NCBI GenBank assembly: GCA_030624355.1
Contig: JAUXKG010000212.1
Location: 1-5,292, forward strand
DNA: 5,292 nucleotides
From: Acidobacteriota bacterium
Lineage (GTDB): Bacteria; Acidobacteriota; UBA6911; RPQK01; JADFOI01
Direction of reading: 5' to 3'
Of this stretch, positions 1 to 5,292 are shown in pieces; position 1 is the stretch's first letter, and each line of letters begins with the position of its first letter. The notes beneath the pieces are model-generated. The model was not told where the DNA came from. It ran no database searches and worked only from the letters and a program-made list of their open reading frames with translations. A program made the position numbers and the translations under genes.

Positions 1-2
1 AT

Positions 3-1040
3 ATTCTTCTGTGCCGGACGGATCGTCTGTTGGGTCAGGAAATCAAGAACAAGATTGCACTCTTTTGTAATCTTGCTCCCGAAGCGGTCGTGACGGCAAA
101 GGACGTCGAGAACATCTATCAGGTTCCCGTTGTATTGCACGAGGAACATCTGGATGCCATTATCGTCAAGCTGCTCGAGTTGTCGGAAAGTGACTGTGAT
201 TTATCACAATGGGAGAACTTGGCTCAGGTGATTCGGAGTCCGGCCGACGAGGTGACTATCGGGATTGTAGGAAAGTATATTGAGTATGAGGATTCCTACA
301 AGAGTCTCAACGAGGCTCTCAGGCACGGAGGGTATCCCTACCAGGTTGACGTCAGACTAACCTGGGTCGAGTCGGAAGGGTTGGTAGGAGAGGAGTGGGA
401 GCAAAAACTGGAGCATTTGGACGGTATTTTGGTGCCGGGTGGCTTCGGCCAGCGGGGCATTGAAGGAATGATCCGAGCGACACAGTATGCTCGGACTGCA
501 AAAGTTCCTTTTTTTGGGATCTGCTTGGGAATGCAATGTGCGGTCATCGAATTTGCCCGCAATGTCTGTTCCCTGGAGGCCAACAGTTCTGAGTTCGATT
601 CTGCAAGTTCCCATCGTGTGATTTACAAGCTGCGTGAATTGCTGGGAGTCGAGGACATGGGCGGTACCATGCGGTTAGGAGCCTATCCCTGCATTTTGGA
701 GGAAGACTCTCTGGCCTATAAGATCTATGGAGAACGTGAAATTTCCGAGCGCCACCGTCACCGCTATGAGTTCAATCGTGAATACGAGGAAATTCTCACC
801 AGTTACGGTTTGAAGGTTGTCGGTAACTCACCCGACAAGAATTTTGTGGAAATCGTGGAATTGCCGGAGCATCCCTGGTTTCTGGCCTCTCAGTTTCATC
901 CAGAATTCAAATCTAAGCCACTGCGACCCCATCCAATCTTTGTGAGTTTCATAGGCGCTGCCTTGGAGCACAAGGCCCGCAGAACAGGCCAGGATGTCAC
1001 CGTCAAAGCCAAGGAAGTTCGAATGACAGAAGTGAACTAG
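3..1040 (+). CDS. pyrG: CTP synthase (glutamine-hydrolysing), 5'-truncated by the window edge
   Basis: Makes CTP from UTP, ATP and glutamine in the cytoplasm, the last step of de novo pyrimidine nucleotide synthesis. The frame is open from base 3 (ILLCRTDRLLGQEIK...), so the TTG at 30 is internal and the true start lies to the left. About 345 residues are visible of a family length near 540. The first ~80 are the end of the synthetase domain (KIALFCNL, ENIYQVP) and the linker. The rest is the class I glutamine amidotransferase domain: VPGGFGQRG for the oxyanion region, the nucleophile Cys in GICLGMQ (codon 522-524), and the His/Glu pair in FHPEFKSKP (codons 897-899 and 903-905). The ERHRHRYEFN and GGTMRLGAYPC motifs typical of CTP synthases are also present. 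The gene ends TAG, 34 bases before the ATG of kdsA. CTP is needed to activate Kdo as CMP-Kdo, which fits the neighbours. No lesion is seen. The identification is secure. Confidence 0.97.
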   Translation: MLLCRTDRLLGQEIKNKIALFCNLAPEAVVTAKDVENIYQVPVVLHEEHLDAIIVKLLELSESDCDLSQWENLAQVIRSPADEVTIGIVGKYIEYEDSYKSLNEALRHGGYPYQVDVRLTWVESEGLVGEEWEQKLEHLDGILVPGGFGQRGIEGMIRATQYARTAKVPFFGICLGMQCAVIEFARNVCSLEANSSEFDSASSHRVIYKLRELLGVEDMGGTMRLGAYPCILEEDSLAYKIYGEREISERHRHRYEFNREYEEILTSYGLKVVGNSPDKNFVEIVELPEHPWFLASQFHPEFKSKPLRPHPIFVSFIGAALEHKARRTGQDVTVKAKEVRMTEVN

Positions 1041-1074
1041 GGACAATTCCCCTCTTTTCTTCTCATTGATCACG

Positions 1075-1941
1075 ATGGCAGCGAACAAGATTGTTTCCCT
1101 CCGCGGTTGGCAGTTGGGTGGCAGGAATCCTTTCTTTTTGATTGCGGGTCCCTGTGTCATCGAAAGTGAACAGCATTGTCTGGAGATGGCGATCCAGCTG
1201 AAGCAGATTGCGTCTGATCTGGAAGTTCACTTCATCTTCAAGGCCTCTTACGACAAAGCTAATCGAACCTCTATTCGGTCTTATCGAGGGCCGGGATTGG
1301 AGGACGGTTTGAAAATCCTGAAGCGAGTCCGTGAAGATTTGGACATCCCCGTTCTTTCAGACGTACATTCAGTAGAGGAGGTGAATCGAGCTGCTGAGGT
1401 CCTGGATGTTCTGCAGATTCCCGCTTTTCTTTCCCGCCAGACCGACCTGATCTTGGCAGCTGCTGCCACCGGCAAGATTCTCAACATCAAGAAGGGACAG
1501 TTCTTGGCGCCATGGGATGTCAAGCATGTAGTGGAGAAGGTGCAGCAGGTCGACGGACCTGCTCAGGTTCTTGTGACGGAACGGGGAACTTCTTTCGGTT
1601 ACAATAATCTGGTGGTCGATTTTAAATCCCTGCCGATTATTCGGTCCCTGGGTGTCCCCGTGGTTTTCGATGCCGCCCACAGCGTACAGCTGCCGGGCGG
1701 TTCCGGTGGGTGGAGTGGCGGACAGTCGGAGTTCATTCCTCACCTGGCCAGAGCAGCGGTCGCCGTCGGGATCGATGGCATTTTTGTGGAGGTGCACGAT
1801 CAGCCGGAAAAGGCTCTCAGCGATGGTACCAGTGCCTTGCCAATTGATCTCCTGAAGGGTATCTTGAGCGACTTGCAGAGAATAGACAGACTGGTCAAGC
1901 CAGGATTGGAAATCTCCGGATCGGAAGTTTGCGATGACTAA
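1075..1941 (+). CDS. kdsA: 3-deoxy-8-phosphooctulonate (Kdo 8-phosphate) synthase, metal-dependent type
   Basis: Condenses phosphoenolpyruvate with D-arabinose 5-phosphate to Kdo 8-phosphate, the committed carbon-forming step for the Kdo of lipopolysaccharide inner core; cytoplasmic. From the ATG at 1075 it has 288 residues, close to the family's roughly 280. It is a TIM-barrel of the DAHP/Kdo8P synthase family. KANRTS at 61-66 is the Kdo8P synthase signature rather than the KPRTS of DAHP synthases. Cys27 (IAGPCVIES), His202 (DAAHSVQ), Glu239 (FVEVH) and Asp250 (LSDG) match the metal ligands known from the Aquifex aeolicus enzyme, with nearly the same spacing. Metal-independent enzymes such as E. 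coli KdsA have Asn at the Cys position. A TTG at 1066 in the same frame would add three residues; ATG is preferred. Neither start has a clear Shine-Dalgarno sequence, and the upstream bases are pyrimidine-rich. The last 8 bases overlap kdsD. Confidence 0.96.
   Translation: MAANKIVSLRGWQLGGRNPFFLIAGPCVIESEQHCLEMAIQLKQIASDLEVHFIFKASYDKANRTSIRSYRGPGLEDGLKILKRVREDLDIPVLSDVHSVEEVNRAAEVLDVLQIPAFLSRQTDLILAAAATGKILNIKKGQFLAPWDVKHVVEKVQQVDGPAQVLVTERGTSFGYNNLVVDFKSLPIIRSLGVPVVFDAAHSVQLPGGSGGWSGGQSEFIPHLARAAVAVGIDGIFVEVHDQPEKALSDGTSALPIDLLKGILSDLQRIDRLVKPGLEISGSEVCDD
1923..1927 (+). promoter_or_regulatory. Ribosome binding site of kdsD
   Basis: GGAAG lies 6 bases before the ATG at 1934, inside the end of kdsA. 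It supports this start and, with the 8-base gene overlap, suggests that kdsD translation is coupled to kdsA. Confidence 0.6.
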
Positions 1942-2944
1942 TCAGCCAACTGAGAGTTCTGCTGCATCTTTGGAGCCTGTCGAGAGGTTTCGCGACACGG
2001 CGCGTAAAGTTTTGAAGATGGAAGCCGAGGCGATTTTGAATCTGATCCCCCGGTTGGATGAGTCCTTCGATCGTGCTGTGGAGCTGTTGGCTGGTTGTCA
2101 GGGTCGGGTTGTCACAACCGGCATGGGCAAGTCTGGAATAGTCTGCAGAAAAGTGGCTGCCACACTGGCCAGTAGCGGCACACCGTCTCTCTTTCTTCAT
2201 CCGGCAGAGGCGGTTCACGGTGATCTGGGAATGATGGCTCCCGGAGATGTTGTACTGGCCCTTTCCAATAGCGGCGAGACGGCCGAACTGGTCAGACTGC
2301 TGGAGATGGTCAAACGGCTGGGGATTCCTCTGATTTCGATGGTGGGCAACCTCGAGTCGATGCTGGCCCGAAATTCGGATCTGGTGCTGGATGTAGGAGT
2401 CGATCAGGAAGCTTGTCCTATGGGTTTGGTCCCCACCACCTCCACGACAGCAGCGCTGGCTCTGGGAGACGCTCTGGCCATGGCTTTGTCCGAAAAGAAA
2501 GGGTTTCGTCTGGAAGATTTTGCCCGCTTGCATCCGGGTGGAAAGTTGGGCAAAAAGCTGGCACGGGTCGGGGAGTTGATGCATGGCGGCGACCAGCTTC
2601 CAAAGGTCACAGTGAATGCCCCGATGGAGGAAGTCGTTTACGAAATGTCGCACAAGGGATTGGGAATGACCAGCGTGGTCGAACAAGAGGATCGGTTGGT
2701 AGGAGTGATTTCTGATGGTGACTTGAGACGGCTGCTCCAGCGTGAACGGGGAAAAGCTCTGGAACGAACGGCGGGGCAATGCATGACCTCTGATCCCGTG
2801 ACCATCAAACAGGATACATTGGCGACCAGTGCCCTGAACCTGATGGAGCAGCGGTCGATCACCTCGTTGATGGTGGTCGATGATGTGAACAGAGTCATCG
2901 GAGTTGTTCACCTTCATGATCTTTGGGGAACGGAGATGTTTTAA
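1934..2944 (+). CDS. kdsD: D-arabinose 5-phosphate isomerase (KpsF/GutQ family, SIS plus two CBS domains)
   Basis: Interconverts D-ribulose 5-phosphate and D-arabinose 5-phosphate, supplying the substrate for the KdsA encoded just upstream; cytoplasmic. The product has 336 residues (E. coli KdsD has 328). A sugar-isomerase (SIS) domain spans about 45-190, with TTGMGKSG at 61-68, AVHGDLGMM at 93-101, SNSGETAE at 111-118 and PTTSTTAALALGDALA at 167-182. Two CBS domains follow at about 213-270 and 282-336, the second ending near HLHDLWG. Lys66, Glu118, Glu159 and His200 line up with E. coli Lys59, Glu111, Glu152 and His193, reported as important for catalysis, at a constant offset of 7. The start overlaps kdsA by 8 bases and the stop is 2 bases from kdsC. 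CBS domains often sense nucleotides or sugar ligands, so allosteric control is possible but not shown here. GutQ or KpsF paralogues have the same domains; the Kdo gene context favours KdsD. Confidence 0.95.
   Translation: MTNQPTESSAASLEPVERFRDTARKVLKMEAEAILNLIPRLDESFDRAVELLAGCQGRVVTTGMGKSGIVCRKVAATLASSGTPSLFLHPAEAVHGDLGMMAPGDVVLALSNSGETAELVRLLEMVKRLGIPLISMVGNLESMLARNSDLVLDVGVDQEACPMGLVPTTSTTAALALGDALAMALSEKKGFRLEDFARLHPGGKLGKKLARVGELMHGGDQLPKVTVNAPMEEVVYEMSHKGLGMTSVVEQEDRLVGVISDGDLRRLLQRERGKALERTAGQCMTSDPVTIKQDTLATSALNLMEQRSITSLMVVDDVNRVIGVVHLHDLWGTEMF
2932..2936 (+). promoter_or_regulatory. Ribosome binding site of kdsC
   Basis: GGAGA lies 10 bases before the ATG at 2947, inside the last codons of kdsD. 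The spacing is slightly long but acceptable. It favours the ATG over an in-frame TTG at 2923 that would overlap kdsD by 22 bases. Confidence 0.5.
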
Positions 2945-2946
2945 CT

Positions 2947-3501
2947 ATGCACCTTCCAAGTCAGGTTGCCGGCAATCTTCAAAACATTCGTCTGATTCTG
3001 TTGGATGTGGATGGAGTCCTCACTGATGGACGGGTGGGTCTGCTGCCCACGGGCGAGGAGATCAAGTTCTTCTCCATCTATGATGGATTGGCAATCAGAC
3101 TGGCTCAGAGAGTCGGATGGGCGGTTGGGTTTTTGAGCGGTCGCAAAAGCCGGGAAGTAGAGATCCGGGCAAAGGAACTCGGGGTCACCATTGTGGTCCA
3201 GGGTTCCAAAGACAAGGTCAAGGATTTTGAGCAAATATTGGCAAACGAGGGATTGGAAGCTTCCGAAGTGGTTTATATCGGTGACGATCTTCCCGATATT
3301 GCAGTGCTGAAACGTGTCGGTTTTTCGGCGGCTCCCTCTAATGCTATTGAGCCCGTCAAGTACTGTGTTCACTACGTCACTCGGGCTAAAGGAGGGGATG
3401 GGGCCGTGCGTGAGGTTGTGGATATGCTGCTCAGGACTTCCGGAAAATGGGAGGAGATCCTGGAGGACCTGGATGGCGCGGGAGCTCCGATAGCCGGCTA
3501 G
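2947..3501 (+). CDS. kdsC: 3-deoxy-D-manno-octulosonate 8-phosphate phosphatase (KdsC, HAD superfamily)
   Basis: Hydrolyses Kdo 8-phosphate to free Kdo and phosphate, the step before CMP activation by KdsB; cytoplasmic. The product has 184 residues (E. coli KdsC has 188), a capless C0-type HAD enzyme normally working as a tetramer. Motif I is LLDVDGVLTDG with the nucleophile Asp20 and acid/base Asp22. Motif II is the Ser64 of LSGRKS. Motif III is a Lys in GSKDK (88 or 90). Motif IV is GDDLPD at 112-117 with Asp113, Asp114 and Asp117. The C-terminal TRAKGGDGAVRE at 145-156 matches the tail that reaches a neighbouring active site in KdsC. The ATG is 2 bases after the kdsD stop. The extra C-terminal residues DGAGAPIAG after LEDL look dispensable. 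YrbI-type homologues in the CMP-sialic acid pathway are an alternative, but the kdsA-kdsD context makes KdsC much more likely. Confidence 0.95.
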   Translation: MHLPSQVAGNLQNIRLILLDVDGVLTDGRVGLLPTGEEIKFFSIYDGLAIRLAQRVGWAVGFLSGRKSREVEIRAKELGVTIVVQGSKDKVKDFEQILANEGLEASEVVYIGDDLPDIAVLKRVGFSAAPSNAIEPVKYCVHYVTRAKGGDGAVREVVDMLLRTSGKWEEILEDLDGAGAPIAG

Positions 3502-3540
3502 CCCCCCGTGAAAGTGGGCTCCGTATGACCGAAGCGGTCA
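3500..3540 (+). terminator. Two short stem-loops after kdsC, possible weak terminator
   Basis: The first stem pairs AGCCC (3500-3504, overlapping the kdsC stop) with GGGCT (3516-3520), and can add one pair after a C-T mismatch. The second is a 6-bp perfect stem, TGACCG (3526-3531) with CGGTCA (3535-3540), around a 3-base loop. Neither is followed by a T-tract on either strand, so an intrinsic terminator of the classical type is not supported. The position between convergent genes is the only other argument. Confidence 0.25.
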
Positions 3541-3593
3541 GGCTGATGTCTTGGCGATCAGTCGGTATCCTTCTCCCCAGTCTGTCTTATTTG

Positions 3594-3619
3594 TGCTGGT
3601 TCAATCCGATCAACCGGCA
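3594..3619 (+). terminator. Inverted repeat across the aminotransferase stop codon, possible termination hairpin
   Basis: TGCTGGTT (3594-3601) pairs with AACCGGCA (3612-3619) over 8 bp with one G-U wobble in the + strand transcript, around a 10-base loop. In the - strand transcript the wobble becomes a C-A mismatch, so the structure favours + transcripts. The loop contains part of the stop codon of the - strand aminotransferase gene. There is no T-tract. It could help end transcription from the kdsC side, or be chance. Confidence 0.25.
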
Positions 3620-4770
3620 GCTTCCAGCAGACGACCAATCCCTTCTTTAAAGAGTTTCTCAGGGGTGAGAAGGCTCAGCACGAGGAAGGGTTCTTGGTAA
3701 AAATCATAGAAATATCCAGGGTGGACGCTGGTGTTGTAGTCGGCCAGCAAGTGTAAGGCCCATGCTTCTTCAGAGCGGGTGTCGGGAACACGTACGACGA
3801 CATACCATCCTCCTTCTACGGGCAGACTCTCGAGTGAGGATGCGGAAAATAAATCTTCTAGAAGAGTTAGGTTACGTTGGATGCGTAGCCGGATCTGCTC
3901 TTGGATGGATACGCGGATCTGCAGTAATTTGGGTGAAGCATGCTGGACGGGGGTGTTTACTGAGAGAAAGGTATCGGAGATGATTTCCAAACGCTCCCGG
4001 GCCAACCGCCTCTGCTCTTTCGGCCCCCTGATCACGATCCAACCCATCTTCATTTGAGGCAGGCCAACCACTTTCGAGAGACCGCTCAGGACAAAAGTCA
4101 GAACATCCTGCTCGGCGATGGGGTCAAACCGGGAGATCGTTTCATCCAGCGGATAGTCGAAAAATACTTCGTCGCAGATCAGCGGGAGCTTGTGGCGGGA
4201 GCAGGTCTCTTTGAGGGAGTTCCACTCGGAGACTTTGAGAAAAGAGCCAGTAGGATTGTTGGGAGTGACAGCTACCAGGGCCCGGGTCTGAGATGTGATG
4301 TGGTCGGTGATCTCGGTAATGTGAAGCTGCCAGCGGTCGTGGTAGATCAAAGGGTAGCGTACAACATCGATCGCCTCGCCTGCTGCCAGAAAGTCAAGCA
4401 GGGGGTAACTGGGTTGAGGAGCCAGAATGTTTTGGTGTGGATCCGCCAGCAGTTTGAAGAGGAAGGCATAGGCTTCGCTAGTACTGGCGGTCAATACGAT
4501 ATCCTCGGGATCAATCTCGCCTTGGCCTCTTTCGCAGTAGTATCGCGCCACGGCAGTACGAGCTTCCATCAGCCCTTTGGCGGAAGGATGGTAGAGCATG
4601 GACCGGCAGTCGGTTAAAGAACTCAGAATGTCTTCAGGGTAGGCCAAATTCGCCTGGGTAGGATTTGATCCGGTGAGGTCCAGGATGGCGGTTCCCCGTT
4701 GCTTTTTCTGCTCCAGAAGAAGAGTGAGACGATTCTTTTCGAGCTTGGAGGTCAACCGGTGAGAAAACAC
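3610..4770 (-). CDS. PLP-dependent aminotransferase, fold type I class I/II, substrate unknown
   Basis: Probably transfers an amino group between an amino acid and a 2-oxo acid in the cytoplasm; the substrate cannot be named. The product has 386 residues, usual for the family. Visible motifs are LTGSNPT at 32-38, YHPSAKG at 60-66, LTASTSEA at 93-100, PQPSYP at 118-123, TPNNPTG at 169-175, CDEVFFDY at 199-206 and SGLSKVVGLP at 229-238. Lys233 is the expected PLP Schiff-base lysine; Asn172 and Asp200 are the expected cofactor contacts. Three usual residues differ: Phe203 where the PLP-contacting Tyr is common, Lys241 (MKMGW) where Arg is common, and Val364 (FLVLS) where the substrate-carboxylate Arg (R-x-S) is expected. 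The start is GTG at 4768-4770, with AGAAGGG 6 bases upstream and the phosphatase stop 3 bases upstream, so the pair is probably one transcript. It resembles aminotransferases I associate with Acidobacteriota, from memory only. A C-S lyase-like activity is a less likely alternative. Confidence 0.88.
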   Translation of the reverse strand: MFSHRLTSKLEKNRLTLLLEQKKQRGTAILDLTGSNPTQANLAYPEDILSSLTDCRSMLYHPSAKGLMEARTAVARYYCERGQGEIDPEDIVLTASTSEAYAFLFKLLADPHQNILAPQPSYPLLDFLAAGEAIDVVRYPLIYHDRWQLHITEITDHITSQTRALVAVTPNNPTGSFLKVSEWNSLKETCSRHKLPLICDEVFFDYPLDETISRFDPIAEQDVLTFVLSGLSKVVGLPQMKMGWIVIRGPKEQRRLARERLEIISDTFLSVNTPVQHASPKLLQIRVSIQEQIRLRIQRNLTLLEDLFSASSLESLPVEGGWYVVVRVPDTRSEEAWALHLLADYNTSVHPGYFYDFYQEPFLVLSLLTPEKLFKEGIGRLLEAAG

Positions 4771-4773
4771 TCC

Positions 4774-5292
4774 TCACCCTTCTCTATCTGACAGACTGCT
4801 GCCCCTGCCGTCAGCCTTGATGACAATCAGCGTCAGGTCATCGGCCAGAGGCTGGCCCTGTGCAAAATCCTGTACAGCGCCATGAATCTGCTCCATCAGA
4901 GTCTGTGCAGGTCCAGTCGTGTGTTCGGCAACTACTGATCTCAAGCCCTCCTCACCAAAGAATTCACCTGACTGACTCCTGGCCTCCGGGATTCCATCGG
5001 TAAAGAGGATCATGGCTTGTCCGGAACGTAGCTTCTGCCGGGCCGGGATGATCCGGAGGTTTTCCTGAATTCCGATAGGTGGGCCTCCAACCAATCCCAG
5101 ACTCCTAACATCCGGGATAGTGCTGTCATACAGCAGTGGCGGAGGATGGCCCGCATTGACATAAGTGAATTCTCTCGTCTCAAAATCCAAGATCCCATAC
5201 AAGAGAGAGGAGAATTTATCCAGAGGGGTATCTTTGATCAGGGTATTGTTCAACCGATAAATCGTTTCTTCGACCGAAAGGCCGTTTTCCAC
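4774..5292 (-). CDS. SpoIIE/PP2C-family protein serine/threonine phosphatase, N-terminus outside the window
   Basis: A metal-dependent PPM-type phosphatase domain of the SpoIIE/RsbU group, which dephosphorylates phospho-Ser/Thr proteins such as anti-sigma factor antagonists; the target here is unknown. The 172 visible residues are the C-terminal part: RLNNTL at 13-18, SSLLYGILD at 28-36, YVNAGHPPPLLY at 44-55, GGPPIGI at 69-75, ILFTDGIPEAR at 95-105 and ADDLTLIVIKA at 150-160. Asp99 and Asp152 are the likely metal-binding acids. The GDVSGHG-like motif with the first metal Asp is missing because it lies beyond base 5292. The GTG at the edge is therefore very unlikely to be the start. In related proteins a sensor (GAF, PAS, FHA, response-regulator or HAMP) sits further N-terminal; which one cannot be seen here. 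No membrane segment is visible. The stop is 3 bases before the aminotransferase start. Confidence 0.93.
   Translation of the reverse strand: MENGLSVEETIYRLNNTLIKDTPLDKFSSLLYGILDFETREFTYVNAGHPPPLLYDSTIPDVRSLGLVGGPPIGIQENLRIIPARQKLRSGQAMILFTDGIPEARSQSGEFFGEEGLRSVVAEHTTGPAQTLMEQIHGAVQDFAQGQPLADDLTLIVIKADGRGSSLSDREG
4777..4783 (-). promoter_or_regulatory. Ribosome binding site of the aminotransferase gene
   Basis: On the - strand AGAAGGG lies 6 bases before the GTG start at 4770, within the last codons of the phosphatase gene. A second purine stretch, GAGGA (4771-4775), touches the start codon and is too close to act alone. The site supports the GTG start and translational coupling. Confidence 0.6.

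Noticed and set aside
509..515. Run of seven T followed by GGG just before the pyrG catalytic Cys, resembling a slippery sequence
   Set aside because: The zero frame continues through an intact amidotransferase domain (Phe-Phe-Gly-Ile-Cys), and no downstream stimulatory structure or alternative product is evident.
828..1160. A 110-codon - strand frame spanning the pyrG/kdsA junction
   Set aside because: It overlaps two conserved genes and has no domain resemblance or ribosome binding site that I can see.
1895..2917. A 340-codon open frame on the - strand across almost all of kdsD
   Set aside because: Its codons are in register with the kdsD codons, so its openness only reflects the lack of TTA, CTA and TCA codons in kdsD. 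The product is rich in His, Gln and Ser, shows no known motif, and the sense strand is an unmistakable KdsD.
2923..2946. TTG at 2923 as an alternative kdsC start
   Set aside because: It would overlap kdsD by 22 bases. The ATG at 2947 has a ribosome binding site and gives a length closer to the family's.
3447..3650. A 67-codon + strand frame starting inside kdsC
   Set aside because: Its first part overlaps the end of kdsC out of frame and is Gly/Pro-rich shadow sequence. Only the part from 3525 is considered, and only as a weak finding.
4054..4617. A 187-codon open frame on the + strand inside the aminotransferase gene
   Set aside because: It is antisense to the conserved aminotransferase core, has no recognisable domain, and is best explained as a shadow of codon use.
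5290..5292. GTG at the right edge as the start of a 172-residue phosphatase
   Set aside because: A functional SpoIIE-type domain needs the N-terminal GDVSGHG-like metal site, which is missing here, so the gene must extend past the window.

Overview
The window holds six protein genes and very little non-coding DNA. Four genes on the + strand form one tight run: the C-terminal two thirds of CTP synthase (pyrG, cut by the left edge), then kdsA, kdsD and kdsC. Two genes on the - strand converge on them: a SpoIIE/PP2C-type protein phosphatase (its N-terminus lies beyond the right edge), followed 3 bases later by a class I/II PLP-dependent aminotransferase. No tRNA, rRNA, CRISPR, insertion sequence or long repeat was seen.

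Organism: three enzymes of the Kdo branch mean a diderm bacterium with lipopolysaccharide. Base composition looks moderate, slightly above 50% GC by eye. The CTP synthase sequence, the 'SNPT...' type aminotransferase and the SpoIIE-type phosphatase together resemble Acidobacteriota, with Verrucomicrobiota as the main alternative. This placement rests on remembered family resemblance, not on a search.

How the genes work together: KdsD isomerises ribulose 5-phosphate to arabinose 5-phosphate, KdsA condenses that with phosphoenolpyruvate to Kdo 8-phosphate, and KdsC removes the phosphate to give Kdo. CTP from PyrG is the co-substrate of the next enzyme, KdsB, which is not in the window. kdsA and kdsD overlap by 8 bases and kdsD and kdsC are 2 bases apart, so translational coupling is likely. 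All recognised catalytic residues of the three Kdo enzymes are present. KdsA has the Cys-His-Glu-Asp ligand set of the metal-dependent class.

The 108-base convergent gap after kdsC (3502-3609) carries several short inverted repeats without T-tracts. It does not lead into lptC, lptA and lptB, which follow kdsC in many Gram-negative genomes. The least ordinary gene is the aminotransferase: it keeps the PLP lysine, but the usual substrate-carboxylate arginine, the PLP-contacting tyrosine and the phosphate-contacting arginine appear as Val, Phe and Lys. Overall this is a normal chromosomal housekeeping region. I found no convincing evidence of an undescribed system.
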